A stretch of DNA of 64,000 nt from Devosia sp. Root635 (GTDB lineage: Bacteria > Pseudomonadota > Alphaproteobacteria > Rhizobiales > Devosiaceae): assembly GCF_001427605.1 (NCBI RefSeq), contig NZ_LMGZ01000019.1, positions 248,001-312,000 on the forward strand, written 5' to 3'. The position numbers were made by a program, and so were the translations under genes. Under the pieces are notes generated by a model. It was not told where the DNA came from and did not search any database. It saw only the letters and a program-made list of their open reading frames with translations. Positions 9,129 to 18,042 of the stretch are shown piece after piece. Within the stretch, counting starts at the first letter, position 1; each line of letters opens with the position of its first letter.

Positions 9129-9661
9129 ACGTAACGCTGCGCACCCCCCGCTTCATCCTGCGCCAGCCGCAGGTCGGCGACGCCGAAGCCATCGCCCGCT
9201 ACCTCAACGATTTCGAAGTGGCCGGCAACCTGGCGCGGGTGCCTTTTCCCTATCGCCTGAGCGATGCCCGGGCGTGGCTGCGCACGAGGCGACCGGGCCT
9301 GCCGCCCGAGGAAATCAATTTCGCCATCGACCTGCCGGGCGAGGGTCTTGTCGGCCAGGTGGGCTTTCATCGCGGGCCGCTCGGCCCCGTCATCGGCTAC
9401 TGGCTCGGGCGGCCATATTGGGGCCGGCAGATCATGACCGAGGCGGTGACGGCCAGCCTCGACTGGCTGTTCTCGGTCTCGACGGCGCCGGCGATCCATT
9501 CCGGCGTATTCCATTTCAATGCGGCTTCGCTGGCCATTCAGACCAAGCTCGGATTTACCCAGACTGGGCGCTCAACCCTGCTCTGCCTTGCGCGCGAGGC
9601 CGAGGTAGAGCATATCGACACAATCATGACGCGCAGCGTCTGGAAGGCCAGAAGCAAATGA
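9125..9661 (+). CDS. GNAT family N-acetyltransferase (third of three)
   Basis: 178 residues. The opening is '[16 protein letters not shown]', the acetyl-CoA loop '[14 protein letters not shown]' (Arg-Gln in place of the usual Arg-Gly) and the C-terminal helix '[13 protein letters not shown]'. Start and stop both overlap neighbours by 4 bases (ATGA), so expression should be coupled to obgE downstream. The altered loop may mean weaker cofactor binding or a different substrate. Confidence 0.9.
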   Translation: MNVTLRTPRFILRQPQVGDAEAIARYLNDFEVAGNLARVPFPYRLSDARAWLRTRRPGLPPEEINFAIDLPGEGLVGQVGFHRGPLGPVIGYWLGRPYWGRQIMTEAVTASLDWLFSVSTAPAIHSGVFHFNAASLAIQTKLGFTQTGRSTLLCLAREAEVEHIDTIMTRSVWKARSK

Positions 9662-10701
9662 AATTCCTCGACCAGGCCAAGGTCTATATCCGTTCGGGCG
9701 ATGGCGGCGGCGGCGCCGTCTCCTTCCTGCGCGAGAAATTCGTCGAATTCGGCGGCCCCAATGGCGGCAATGGCGGGCGCGGCGGCGACGTGGTGCTCGA
9801 ATGCGTCGACGGGCTCAATACGCTGATCGACTATCGCTACCAGCAGCATTTCAAGGCCAAGACCGGCACCCACGGCATGGGCAAGCAGCGCACCGGGGCC
9901 GATGGCGCCGACGTGGTTTTGCGCGTGCCGGTCGGCACCCAGGTTTTCGAGGACGACAACGAGACCCTGATCGCCGACATGACCGAAGTGGGCCAGCGCC
10001 TCGTGCTGCTATCGGGCGGCAATGGCGGCTTCGGCAATGCCCATTTCAAGACCAGCTCCAACCAGGCGCCGCGCCACGCCAATCCGGGCCAGGTGGGTAC
10101 GGAAAAATGGGTCTGGCTGCGGCTCAAGCTCATTGCCGATGCCGGCCTTGTCGGCCTGCCCAATGCCGGCAAGTCGACCTTTCTCGCCGCCGTCTCGGCC
10201 GCCAAGCCCAAGATCGCCGACTATCCCTTCACCACGCTCCACCCCAATCTGGGCGTGGTCTCCATTGGTGAGCGCGATTTCGTGCTGGCCGATATTCCCG
10301 GCCTCATCGAGGGCGCCAGCGAAGGCGCCGGCATCGGCGACCGGTTCCTTGGCCATGTCGAGCGCTGCGGCGTGCTGATCCACCTGATCGATGGCACGCA
10401 GGACGATGTGAAGCTGGCCTACCAGACCATCCGGTCCGAACTGGCCGCCTATGACGAGCGACTGGCGGAAAAGCCCGAACTCGTGGTGCTGAACAAGATC
10501 GACGCCATCGATCCGGACGCGCTCAAGGAAAAGCTCAAAGTGCTGAAGAAAGCCAGCAAGGCCGATGTGCTGCTGGTTTCCGGCGTCACCGGCAAAGGCG
10601 TCGACCAGGTGCTCTATGGCGTGATCGAGACACTGGACGCGGAAAAGGCCGCCAAGCTGGAAGCCGCGCGGCGGAAGGTCGAGCCGAATTGGGCGCCGTG
10701 A
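9658..10701 (+). CDS. obgE: GTPase ObgE (Obg/CgtA)
   Basis: 347 residues from the ATG at 9658. Residues 1-158 are the glycine-rich Obg fold ('[16 protein letters not shown]'). The GTPase domain has G1 'GLPNAGKST' at 166-174, switch I '[13 protein letters not shown]' at 189-201, G3 '[12 protein letters not shown]' from 212 and G4 'NKID' near 280. It acts in 50S assembly, stress control and cell cycle. Placement after rplU-rpmA is conserved widely; here three acetyltransferases are inserted between. The C-terminal tail is short. Confidence 0.97.
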   Translation: MKFLDQAKVYIRSGDGGGGAVSFLREKFVEFGGPNGGNGGRGGDVVLECVDGLNTLIDYRYQQHFKAKTGTHGMGKQRTGADGADVVLRVPVGTQVFEDDNETLIADMTEVGQRLVLLSGGNGGFGNAHFKTSSNQAPRHANPGQVGTEKWVWLRLKLIADAGLVGLPNAGKSTFLAAVSAAKPKIADYPFTTLHPNLGVVSIGERDFVLADIPGLIEGASEGAGIGDRFLGHVERCGVLIHLIDGTQDDVKLAYQTIRSELAAYDERLAEKPELVVLNKIDAIDPDALKEKLKVLKKASKADVLLVSGVTGKGVDQVLYGVIETLDAEKAAKLEAARRKVEPNWAP

Positions 10702-10720
10702 CGATGGGATACGCGCTCTT

Positions 10721-10851
10721 CACCTCTCCCTTTGGGGGAGAGGTCGGCGCGCAGCGCCGGGTGAGGGGGCCTTCCCCCCGCATCGCATCAAGAAAAGGCC
10801 CCCTCACCCGCCTTGCTTCGCAAGTCGACCCCTCCCCCAAAGGGAGAGGTG
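10721..10851. repeat. Palindromic intergenic repeat, family A copy 1
   Basis: A 131-base inverted structure. The outer arms are CACCTCTCCCTTTGGGGG and its near complement, with inner arms GGGTGAGGGGGCC / GGCCCCCTCACCC. Near-identical copies lie at 43546-43671 and 47555-47681. It fills the gap between obgE and proB. Transcribed, it would fold into a long hairpin. Confidence 0.85.
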
Positions 10852-10873
10852 ACCAGACCGAGTTTTCCGCCCC

Positions 10874-12013
10874 ATGAACGCCCTCGCGCCCTATAAGCGC
10901 CTGACCATCAAGATCGGCTCTGCGCTGCTCGTCGACAAGGCGGGCGGATTGCGCGCCGCCTGGCTGGCCGACCTCGCCGCCGATATCGCCGCGCTCAAGG
11001 CCGAGAAGCGCGACGTGGTCATCGTCTCATCCGGCGCCATCGCGCTGGGCCGGGGCCTGCTGGGTCTATCGGCCGTGGCGCTGACGCTGGAGCAGAGCCA
11101 GGCCGCCGCCAGCGCCGGGCAGATTGCCCTGAGCCAGGCCTGGGCCGAGGCACTAGGCCGGCACGGCATCGTCACCGGGCAAATCCTCATCACGCCCAAC
11201 ATTACCGAAGAGCGCCGCTACTATCTCAATGCGCGCACCACCATCGCCACCTTGCTTGGGCTGGGCGCCATTCCGATCATCAACGAGAATGACAGCGTCG
11301 CCACCGCCGAAATCCGCTATGGCGACAATGACCGCCTCTCGGCCCGTGTCGCCACCATGATCGAGGCCGACTGCCTGGTGCTGCTCTCCGACGTGGATGG
11401 GCTCTATACGGCGCCTCCCGCCAAAGACCCCGATGCCGAACACCTGCCTGAAATAAAGGTCATCACGCCTTCTATCGAGGCCATGGCGGGCGGCGCGGCG
11501 AGCCACCTGTCGCGCGGCGGCATGACCACCAAGGTCGAGGCCGGCAAGATCGCGACGCAGGCCGGCACCGCCATGATCATTGCAAAGGGCACCGAGAACC
11601 ATCCGCTCAAGGCGCTGACCGAAGGCGCGCGCCACACCCTGTTCCACGCCGCCCAGAGCCGGGCACAGGCGCGCAAGCGCTGGATCATGGGCACGCTGGC
11701 CGTATCAGGCACGCTGACGGTCGATGCCGGCGCGGCGCGGGCGCTGCTGACCGGCAAGTCGCTGCTGCCGATCGGGGTCACGAAAGTCACCGGCGCCTTC
11801 GAACGCGGCGATACCGTGGCCGTACTCAATCCCGATGGCATGGAAATCGCCCGTGGCCTGGCCGGATTCGACAGCGATGATGCACGACTGGTCATCGGCA
11901 AGCGCAGCGATGCGGTGATCGAACTGCTCGGCTCAGGCAATCGCGGGGCCATGGTGCATCGCGATAACCTGGTGCTAGTGGGCGCCAAGGAGGACAGCAA
12001 TGAGCTTGGCTGA
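10874..12013 (+). CDS. proB: Glutamate 5-kinase
   Basis: First enzyme of proline synthesis: phosphorylates glutamate to gamma-glutamyl phosphate. 379 residues with the amino-acid kinase domain ('[16 protein letters not shown]' at the start; '[20 protein letters not shown]' in the centre, the glutamate/proline site; '[18 protein letters not shown]') and a C-terminal PUA domain from about residue 275. Feedback inhibition by proline is the family norm. It overlaps proA by 14 bases. Confidence 0.97.
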   Translation: MNALAPYKRLTIKIGSALLVDKAGGLRAAWLADLAADIAALKAEKRDVVIVSSGAIALGRGLLGLSAVALTLEQSQAAASAGQIALSQAWAEALGRHGIVTGQILITPNITEERRYYLNARTTIATLLGLGAIPIINENDSVATAEIRYGDNDRLSARVATMIEADCLVLLSDVDGLYTAPPAKDPDAEHLPEIKVITPSIEAMAGGAASHLSRGGMTTKVEAGKIATQAGTAMIIAKGTENHPLKALTEGARHTLFHAAQSRAQARKRWIMGTLAVSGTLTVDAGAARALLTGKSLLPIGVTKVTGAFERGDTVAVLNPDGMEIARGLAGFDSDDARLVIGKRSDAVIELLGSGNRGAMVHRDNLVLVGAKEDSNELG

Positions 12014-13280
12014 AGCCGAAAGGCCCGTCACCGAAGTCATGGCCGAAATCGGCCGCAACGCCCGTATCGGCGCCAGGGCGCTGGCCATCGCCTCGCCCGA
12101 GCAGAAGCAACGGGCGCTGGCCGTTGCCGCCGGCGCCATCAACGCGCATCGCAAGGCCATTCTCGCTGCCAACGCCAAAGACATGGAAGCCGCCCAGGCC
12201 AAGGGCATTTCGAAGGCCTTTCTCGATCGCCTGCTGCTGACCGATGCCCGTATCGACGGCATCGTCGAGGCGGTGAAGACCATCGCCGACCTGCCCGACC
12301 CCATCGGCGCCACCATCGCCGAATGGGACCGGCCCAATGGCCTGCATATCGAGCGCGTCCGCACGCCACTCGGTGTCATCGGCGTGATCTTCGAAAGCCG
12401 CCCCAACGTGACGGCCGATGCCGGCGCACTCTGCATCAAGTCGGGCAATGCCGTGATCCTGCGCGGCGGCAGCGACAGTTTCCATTCGAGCCACGCCATC
12501 GTCGACTGCATGCTCGATGGCCTGCATGCCGCCGGCCTGCCGGTGGAATGCCTGCAGCTTGTGCCCACCACCGACCGCGCCGCCGTGGGCGAAATGCTCA
12601 AGGGTCTGGACGGCAATATCGACGTCATCGTGCCGCGCGGCGGCAAGACGCTGGTGGCCCGCGTGCAGGACGAGGCCCGCGTGCCGGTTTTCGCCCATCT
12701 CGAAGGGCTGGTGCATGTCTATATCGACAAGTCGGCCGATCTCGAAAAGGCGGTCAGCGTCACCCTCAACGCCAAGATGCGCCGCACCGGCATCTGTGGC
12801 GCCGCCGAAACGCTGCTGGTCCACAAGGATGTGGTCGCGACCCATCTCGGGCCCATCATCGAAGCGCTCATCGCCAAGGGCTGCGAAATCCGCGGCGATG
12901 CCCAGGTCATGGCCCTGATTCCTGCGGCCAAGCCAGCCACCGAGGAAGACTGGCGCACCGAATATGAGGACGCCATCATCTCGGTGAAGGTGGTGGACGA
13001 TGTTGCGGCCGCCATCGCTCATATCGAGCACTATTCGAGCCACCACACCGAAGCGATCATCAGCGAAGACCTCGCCGCGGTCGAAAAATTCTTCAACGAA
13101 GTCGACTCGGCGATCCTGCTGCACAATGCCTCGACCCAGTTCGCCGATGGCGGCGAATTCGGCTTTGGCGGCGAGATCGGCATCGCCACCGGCAAGATGC
13201 ATGCGCGCGGGCCGGTCGGCGTCGAGCAGCTCACCAGCTTCAAATACCGCATCCGCGGCAATGGCCAGACGAGACCCTGA
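12000..13280 (+). CDS. proA: Glutamate-5-semialdehyde dehydrogenase (gamma-glutamyl phosphate reductase)
   Basis: Second proline enzyme: NADPH reduction of gamma-glutamyl phosphate. 426 residues, full length. The active-site Cys is at 266 in '[12 protein letters not shown]', with '[20 protein letters not shown]' at 131-150 and '[20 protein letters not shown]' near the C-terminus. The ATG at 12000 sits inside the end of proB, with AAGGAGG upstream, so the two are translationally coupled. Confidence 0.97.
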   Translation: MSLAEAERPVTEVMAEIGRNARIGARALAIASPEQKQRALAVAAGAINAHRKAILAANAKDMEAAQAKGISKAFLDRLLLTDARIDGIVEAVKTIADLPDPIGATIAEWDRPNGLHIERVRTPLGVIGVIFESRPNVTADAGALCIKSGNAVILRGGSDSFHSSHAIVDCMLDGLHAAGLPVECLQLVPTTDRAAVGEMLKGLDGNIDVIVPRGGKTLVARVQDEARVPVFAHLEGLVHVYIDKSADLEKAVSVTLNAKMRRTGICGAAETLLVHKDVVATHLGPIIEALIAKGCEIRGDAQVMALIPAAKPATEEDWRTEYEDAIISVKVVDDVAAAIAHIEHYSSHHTEAIISEDLAAVEKFFNEVDSAILLHNASTQFADGGEFGFGGEIGIATGKMHARGPVGVEQLTSFKYRIRGNGQTRP

Positions 13281-13286
13281 CCCCTC

Positions 13287-13928
13287 TTGACCCTGCGCCA
13301 TCCCATCCGCATTCCCGGAATTACCGAACTGCCCCCATCCGGCAGCTTCATGCGCATCGGCCTGTTCGGCGGCAGCTTCAATCCCATCCACGAGGGGCAC
13401 CGCCTCGTCATCGAGGAAACCCTGCGCCGGTTGGAGCTGGACGCGCTCTGGGTGCTGGTGACGCCGGGCAACCCGCTCAAGAACCACAATGACCTGGCGC
13501 CACTGGCCGAGCGTGTGCTGGCCGCGCGGCAACTGCTCGATCATCCCAAGGTCCGCGTCACCGGCTTCGAGGCGGCGCATGGCTTCACCTATTCCTGGCA
13601 GACGATCCGGTTTCTCACCCAGTCCATGCCCGACCGGCGCTTCGTCTGGATCATGGGTGCCGATAACCTTGTGGACTTCAATCGCTGGGAACGCTGGTGC
13701 AATATCGCGGCCATGTTGCCCATGGCTGTCTATGTCCGGCCCGGCTCGAGCCGCCGGGCACCGGTCTCGATGGCTGCCAGCTATCTGGCGCGCTGGCGCA
13801 TCGACGAGGATGACGCCCCTCGCCTCGCCTCGCTGCCGCCACCGGCCTGGGTCTACCTGCATGGCAGGCAATCGCCGCTCTCCTCGTCCGCCATACGGGC
13901 AAGGCGGCAACAGATTAAGCCAAAGTGA
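13287..13928 (+). CDS. nadD: Nicotinate-nucleotide adenylyltransferase
   Basis: NAD synthesis: NaMN + ATP to NaAD. The core begins 'MRIGLFGGSFNPIHEGH', with the nucleotidyltransferase HxGH-like motif, continues 'WVLVTPGNPLK' and 'WIMGADNLVDFNRW', and ends with 'SSSAIRARRQ', the ISSTxIR-type motif. The frame starts with TTG at 13287, 7 bases after proA. An internal ATG at 13350 begins right at the core, so the true start is uncertain; many related proteins carry a short N-terminal lead. Length is 213 or 192 residues. Confidence 0.94.
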   Translation: MTLRHPIRIPGITELPPSGSFMRIGLFGGSFNPIHEGHRLVIEETLRRLELDALWVLVTPGNPLKNHNDLAPLAERVLAARQLLDHPKVRVTGFEAAHGFTYSWQTIRFLTQSMPDRRFVWIMGADNLVDFNRWERWCNIAAMLPMAVYVRPGSSRRAPVSMAASYLARWRIDEDDAPRLASLPPPAWVYLHGRQSPLSSSAIRARRQQIKPK

Positions 13929-13959
13929 AGCCCCAATCTTGCGAAACTGTCACGTAAAG

Positions 13960-13983
13960 CGCATATTGAGATGCGTGATTTTT
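13960..13983 (+). terminator. Weak candidate terminator after nadD
   Basis: A 5-base stem CGCAT/ATGCG with loop ATTGAG, followed within 3 bases by a five-T run. The stem is short, so this is tentative. It lies 31 bases past the nadD stop. Confidence 0.35.
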
Positions 13984-14106
13984 AGTCACCGGAACAGGAA
14001 CTGACTGCTTGCCGTTTGCCAAACGCCTGCAACATTCCGATCAACAACCAAGGATGCTGACCCCACGCATGACCCATGCACTGGCATGGGCGGAAGGCCA
14101 TTGCTG

Positions 14107-14499
14107 ATGGCTGCGCTGCCCGAGAACACCGTCACCAAGCCCGAAGCGCCCGTTGCGGCCCCGGAACGTCCCATGATCGATGTGATCCTCGACTGCCTTG
14201 ACGATGCCAAGGCCGAGGAAGTCGTGGCCGTGGACATTACCGGCAAGTCGTCGCTGGCCGACCACATGGTCGTCGCCTCCGGCCGTTCGCAGCGCCATGT
14301 CGGCGCCGTGGCCGACCAGATGGTCACCGCCCTGCGCGATGCCGGCTACGGCAAGCCGCGCATCGAAGGCCTGCCCCATTGCGATTGGGTCCTGGTCGAT
14401 GCCGGCGACGTCATCGTCCACATCTTCCGCCCCGAAGTGCGCGAATTCTACAATATCGAGAAGATGTGGCAGGCGGACTTCGCCGCCGACGCCCACTAG
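14107..14499 (+). CDS. rsfS: Ribosome silencing factor RsfS
   Basis: 130 residues from the ATG at 14107, chosen because GGAAGG lies about 10 bases upstream; an earlier in-frame ATG at 14086 lacks a ribosome site. The core has 'AEEVVAVDITGKSSLADHMV' and 'GLPHCDWVLVDAGDVIVHIF', the RsfS/Iojap hallmarks. It binds L14 on the 50S subunit and blocks subunit joining in starved cells. It sits in the usual nadD-rsfS-rlmH order. Confidence 0.95.
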   Translation: MAALPENTVTKPEAPVAAPERPMIDVILDCLDDAKAEEVVAVDITGKSSLADHMVVASGRSQRHVGAVADQMVTALRDAGYGKPRIEGLPHCDWVLVDAGDVIVHIFRPEVREFYNIEKMWQADFAADAH

Positions 14500-14508
14500 C
14501 CTACATCG

Positions 14509-14991
14509 ATGCGCATTACGATCGCGGCTGTCGGCCGGATGAAGGCCGGGCCGGAGCGGGAACTGGTCGCCCGCTATCTCGATCGTGCAGCCGGCGGCGG
14601 CAAGCCGCTGGCCTTGACCGGTTTCGACGTCATCGAGCTCAATGAATCGCGCGCCTCCTCCTCGGCCAGCCGCAAGGTCGATGAAGCCAAGGCTTTGCGC
14701 GCCGCCTTGCCCGAAGGTATCGTCGTGGCGCTGGACGAGCGCGGCAAGTCCATCGGCTCGGAAGCCTTTGCCAGCCAGATGCTGCGCTGGCGCGACGACG
14801 GCCGGCCGGCCGTCAGCTTCGTCATCGGCGGCGCCGACGGTATCGACCCCGATTTCGTCAGGTCCGCCGATCTGGTGCTGAGCTTCTCGCCCATGGTCTG
14901 GCCGCACCAGCTGGTGCGCATCATGCTGGCCGAACAGCTTTATCGAACAACCACGATCCTCAGCGGGCACCCCTACCATCGGGCCGATTGA
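14509..14991 (+). CDS. rlmH: 23S rRNA (pseudouridine1915-N3)-methyltransferase
   Basis: 160 residues, SPOUT fold. The SAM-binding knot shows as 'FVIGGADGIDPDF' and 'SFSPMVWPHQLVRIMLAEQL', ending 'LSGHPYHRAD' as in all RlmH proteins. It methylates pseudouridine 1915 of 23S rRNA in the assembled 70S ribosome. It starts 9 bases after the rsfS stop. Confidence 0.96.
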   Translation: MRITIAAVGRMKAGPERELVARYLDRAAGGGKPLALTGFDVIELNESRASSSASRKVDEAKALRAALPEGIVVALDERGKSIGSEAFASQMLRWRDDGRPAVSFVIGGADGIDPDFVRSADLVLSFSPMVWPHQLVRIMLAEQLYRTTTILSGHPYHRAD

Positions 14992-15098
14992 ATCGCGTTG
15001 CCACCACATGGTTAAGCAACGTTAACCTCCGGTTTTCCGGGTGTTTGCTATGGTGCGGTTGATGATTCGGGCGCTGACGCGCGGCGGTTGGAGACGGG

Positions 15099-16508
15099 AT
15101 GGCATTCCGGCTGGGCAAGCGATGGGGAAATGTGCTGGCTGGCCTGCTGCTGGCGGGCGCCGTCGGCCTGCCTGTACTGGGACAGGACCAGTCTGAGCCG
15201 GCAGCTCCCGAGGCCGCGCCCGTCCAGCCGGAGACCGAGGTTCCCGCCGATATTCCGCTTCGCGGCGCCCTGCCGACGCCCGATGCGGCCAGCTCGCCAG
15301 CGGCCGAAGCCCCCGCCCCCACCCCCGCTGATCTTGATGCAGTGGAGGCCTCGCTGACGCTCAGCCAGGAGCGGATCGACGCGCTCAAGGCCGAGATTGC
15401 CGAGATGGAGGGCGATCGCACGCGGCAGAATGCGGCGCTGATCGCGGCCGCCCAGCGGGTCAAGCTGGCCGAGATCGAGGTGGCCGATGTCGAGGACCGG
15501 CTGTCCAACCTCATCGTCAACGAGCTCGAAGTGCGCGGCCGGCTCGATGGCTCCAATGCCGAAATCGCCAATGTGCTGGCGGCACTGGAGCGCATCACCC
15601 TCAATCCGCCACCGGCCCTCATCGTCGACCCCGACGATGCGCTGGGCTCGGCCCGCAGCGCCATTCTCATCGCCGCCATCGTGCCGCAGCTGCGCGCACG
15701 CGCCGACGCCGTGACATCGGACCTCAAGGCGCTGACCGACATCAAGGCGCAGGCGCTGGCCGAAGAAGCGACGCTCAAGGCCAACCATTCGGTGCTGGAG
15801 GAAGAGCGGCTGCGCATCGCCACGCTGATCGCCGCGCGCAAGCAGGGCATCGAGATGCGTGGCGAGGAACTGGCCGCCGAGGAAGCCGAAGCAGTGGCGC
15901 TGGCCGCCCGCGCCACGACGCTGCAAGAGCTGATCGGGAGCCTGTCGGCACGCGCCAATGCCGTCTCGGCCACCGGCCCGGCATCCACCGCGTCCGATCC
16001 GGATGCGCCGGTGCTGACTTCAGAGCAAATCCGCGTGGCCCTGGCCAATTCGGCCCGTATCGAACCGGCCATCCCCTTCGCCGCCGCCCGCGGTTACCTG
16101 ACCATGCCGGCCAATGGCGTCAACGTGGTCGACTATGGCGCCGGCGATGGCTTCGGTGGCATCAGCCACGGCATCTCCGTGGTGACCCGTGCCGAGGCGC
16201 AGGTGGTGGCTCCTGCCGATGGTTGGGTGCTTTATAAAGGCCCCTACCTCAATTATGGCCAGATCGTCATTCTCAATACCGGGCAGAACTACACCGCCCT
16301 GCTCGCAGGGCTCGAAACCATCACCGTCGACATCGGCCAGTTCGTGCAAATGGGCATGCCGCTGGGCACCATGGGATCACGGACAATTGGGCGCTCGGTA
16401 ACCACCAGTGCTGGCGCGGCCCAGCCGACCCTCTATATTGAACTCCGACAAAACAACGAGCCCGTCGATCCGACCGGATGGTGGGCAAACCCGACACAGA
16501 GTGGATAG
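15099..16508 (+). CDS. EnvC-like murein hydrolase activator (coiled coil plus LytM domain)
   Basis: 469 residues. Residues 7-29 form a signal peptide ending near 'GLPVLGQ', then a Pro/Ala-rich spacer to about 80, coiled coil from about 84 to 290 and a C-terminal LytM/M23 domain. The domain has 'GDGFGGISHGISVVT', 'VAPADGWVLYKGPYLNYGQ' and 'TLYIELRQNNEPVDPTGWW'. The zinc ligands of active M23 peptidases are not all in place (Tyr-Ile-Glu where active enzymes have His-x-Glu), so it is probably a non-catalytic activator of amidases at the septum. It is first in a cassette with ctpA and a YibQ-like gene. Confidence 0.9.
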   Translation: MAFRLGKRWGNVLAGLLLAGAVGLPVLGQDQSEPAAPEAAPVQPETEVPADIPLRGALPTPDAASSPAAEAPAPTPADLDAVEASLTLSQERIDALKAEIAEMEGDRTRQNAALIAAAQRVKLAEIEVADVEDRLSNLIVNELEVRGRLDGSNAEIANVLAALERITLNPPPALIVDPDDALGSARSAILIAAIVPQLRARADAVTSDLKALTDIKAQALAEEATLKANHSVLEEERLRIATLIAARKQGIEMRGEELAAEEAEAVALAARATTLQELIGSLSARANAVSATGPASTASDPDAPVLTSEQIRVALANSARIEPAIPFAAARGYLTMPANGVNVVDYGAGDGFGGISHGISVVTRAEAQVVAPADGWVLYKGPYLNYGQIVILNTGQNYTALLAGLETITVDIGQFVQMGMPLGTMGSRTIGRSVTTSAGAAQPTLYIELRQNNEPVDPTGWWANPTQSG

Positions 16509-16515
16509 AACCCTC

Positions 16516-17952
16516 ATGCGCCTGACACCCCTTCGCGTTGCTGCCATCGTCCTGGCGCTGTCGCTGCCCGCCGGCCTCTTGATCGCCCAGGAGGAGCCGG
16601 CACCGGCTCCCGCTCCCGCCGAGGCGCAGGCGCCACCGGCCGAGCCCGCGCCGGCCCCCAGCGGCGAACAACCCGAGCCGACGGCCGAGGAAAATGCCGC
16701 GGCGCCGCGCGATCCGCTGGAGATTTATGCCGACCTCAATCTGTTCGGCGAAATCTTCGACCGCATTCGCGCCGAATATGTCGATCCGCCGGACGAGCAG
16801 GAACTGATCCGCGCCGCCATCCAGGGCATGCTGACCTCGCTCGACCCCCATTCCGGCTACCTGCCGCCGGCCGATTATGACGACATGCGCGAGGACACTT
16901 CGGGTGAGTTCGGAGGCCTGGGCATCGAAGTCACCATGGAAGAAGGCGTCATCAAGGTGGTGTCGCCCATCGACGACACCCCCGCCGCCAAGGCCGGCAT
17001 CCTGGCCAATGACCTCATCATCGAGCTCGACGGCATCCAGGTGCAGGGCCTGACGCTGGATGAAGCCGTGGCCAAGATGCGCGGACAGATCGGCACTTCG
17101 ATCAAGGTCACCGTCTTCCGCGAAGGCGTCGACAAGCCGCTCGATTTCGAATTGACTCGTGCCATCATCGCCATGCGTGCCGTGCGCTGGAGCATGGAAG
17201 GCGGAACCGAGGAAGGCCAGGGCGACGTCGCCGTGCTGCGCCTGTCCCGCTTCTCAGAACAGGCATTCGTGGGTATCGAAAAGGCGCTCAAGGATATCTA
17301 TGAGCAACGTGACGGCGTGGCGCCCAAGGGCATCATCCTCGACCTGCGCAACAATCCGGGCGGTCTCGTCGACCAGTCGGTCTATGTCGCCGATGCCTTC
17401 CTCAAGCAGGGCGCCGTGGTGCTGACCCGCGGCCGCATCCCCGAGGAAAGCGCCCGTTACGACGCCCAGCCCGATCCGCTCGACGCCATGATCGCCGACG
17501 TGCCGCTGGTGGTGCTGATCAATGGCGGCTCGGCCTCGGCCTCCGAAATCGTCGCCGGAGCCCTGCAGGACCACAAGCGCGCCACCCTTGTCGGCACGCG
17601 CTCGTTCGGCAAGGGCAGCGTGCAGTCGATCATCTCGCTGGGCCCCGATGGCGCCATGCGGCTGACCACCGCCCGCTACTACACGCCCAATAACCGGTCG
17701 ATCCAGGCACTTGGCATCACCCCCGATATCGAGATCAAGCAGGTCGTGCCCGCCGAATTCCAGGGTCGCGACGAGATCATCGGCGAAGCGGGCCTGGCCG
17801 GCCACATCACCATCGAGGGCCAGGAAGAAACCAGCGTCGGCTCGTCGGTCTATGTGCCGGCCGAAAAGGCCGACGACACCCAGCTCCAATATGCCATCCG
17901 CCTGATCGATGGCGCCGAGACCGATCCGGCCTTTCCGGCGGTGGCCGAATAA
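16516..17952 (+). CDS. ctpA: S41 family carboxy-terminal processing protease
   Basis: 478 residues from the ATG at 16516, 7 bases after the previous stop; earlier in-frame starts fall inside that gene. It has a signal peptide (1-24), a Pro/Ala-rich stretch to about 64, and a PDZ domain at about 130-205 ('GEFGGLGIEV'). The S41 protease core has 'LRNNPGGL' at 278-285, 'NGGSASASEIVAGALQD' with Ser341 as likely nucleophile, and 'RSFGKGSVQ' with Lys366 as general base. It is a periplasmic protease that trims or degrades cell-wall enzymes and other proteins from their C-termini. Confidence 0.96.
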   Translation: MRLTPLRVAAIVLALSLPAGLLIAQEEPAPAPAPAEAQAPPAEPAPAPSGEQPEPTAEENAAAPRDPLEIYADLNLFGEIFDRIRAEYVDPPDEQELIRAAIQGMLTSLDPHSGYLPPADYDDMREDTSGEFGGLGIEVTMEEGVIKVVSPIDDTPAAKAGILANDLIIELDGIQVQGLTLDEAVAKMRGQIGTSIKVTVFREGVDKPLDFELTRAIIAMRAVRWSMEGGTEEGQGDVAVLRLSRFSEQAFVGIEKALKDIYEQRDGVAPKGIILDLRNNPGGLVDQSVYVADAFLKQGAVVLTRGRIPEESARYDAQPDPLDAMIADVPLVVLINGGSASASEIVAGALQDHKRATLVGTRSFGKGSVQSIISLGPDGAMRLTTARYYTPNNRSIQALGITPDIEIKQVVPAEFQGRDEIIGEAGLAGHITIEGQEETSVGSSVYVPAEKADDTQLQYAIRLIDGAETDPAFPAVAE

Positions 17953-18042
17953 CGGCAGCCGGGCTGCTGTGCTATGAAACCGTGGGGGCGGGGCCGCTGA
18001 TTCGCTGCCTCGCCCCCGCTGTCCTTGCGGAACTCATGAACG

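Noticed and set aside
11892..13910. A 672-codon minus-strand frame opposite proA and nadD
   Set aside because: Antisense shadow of two well-supported genes; no ribosome site or recognisable domain.
13350..13928. Start of nadD at the ATG 13350 rather than TTG 13287
   Set aside because: Not excluded; the longer form was listed because related proteins often carry a short N-terminal lead, but neither start has a clear ribosome site.
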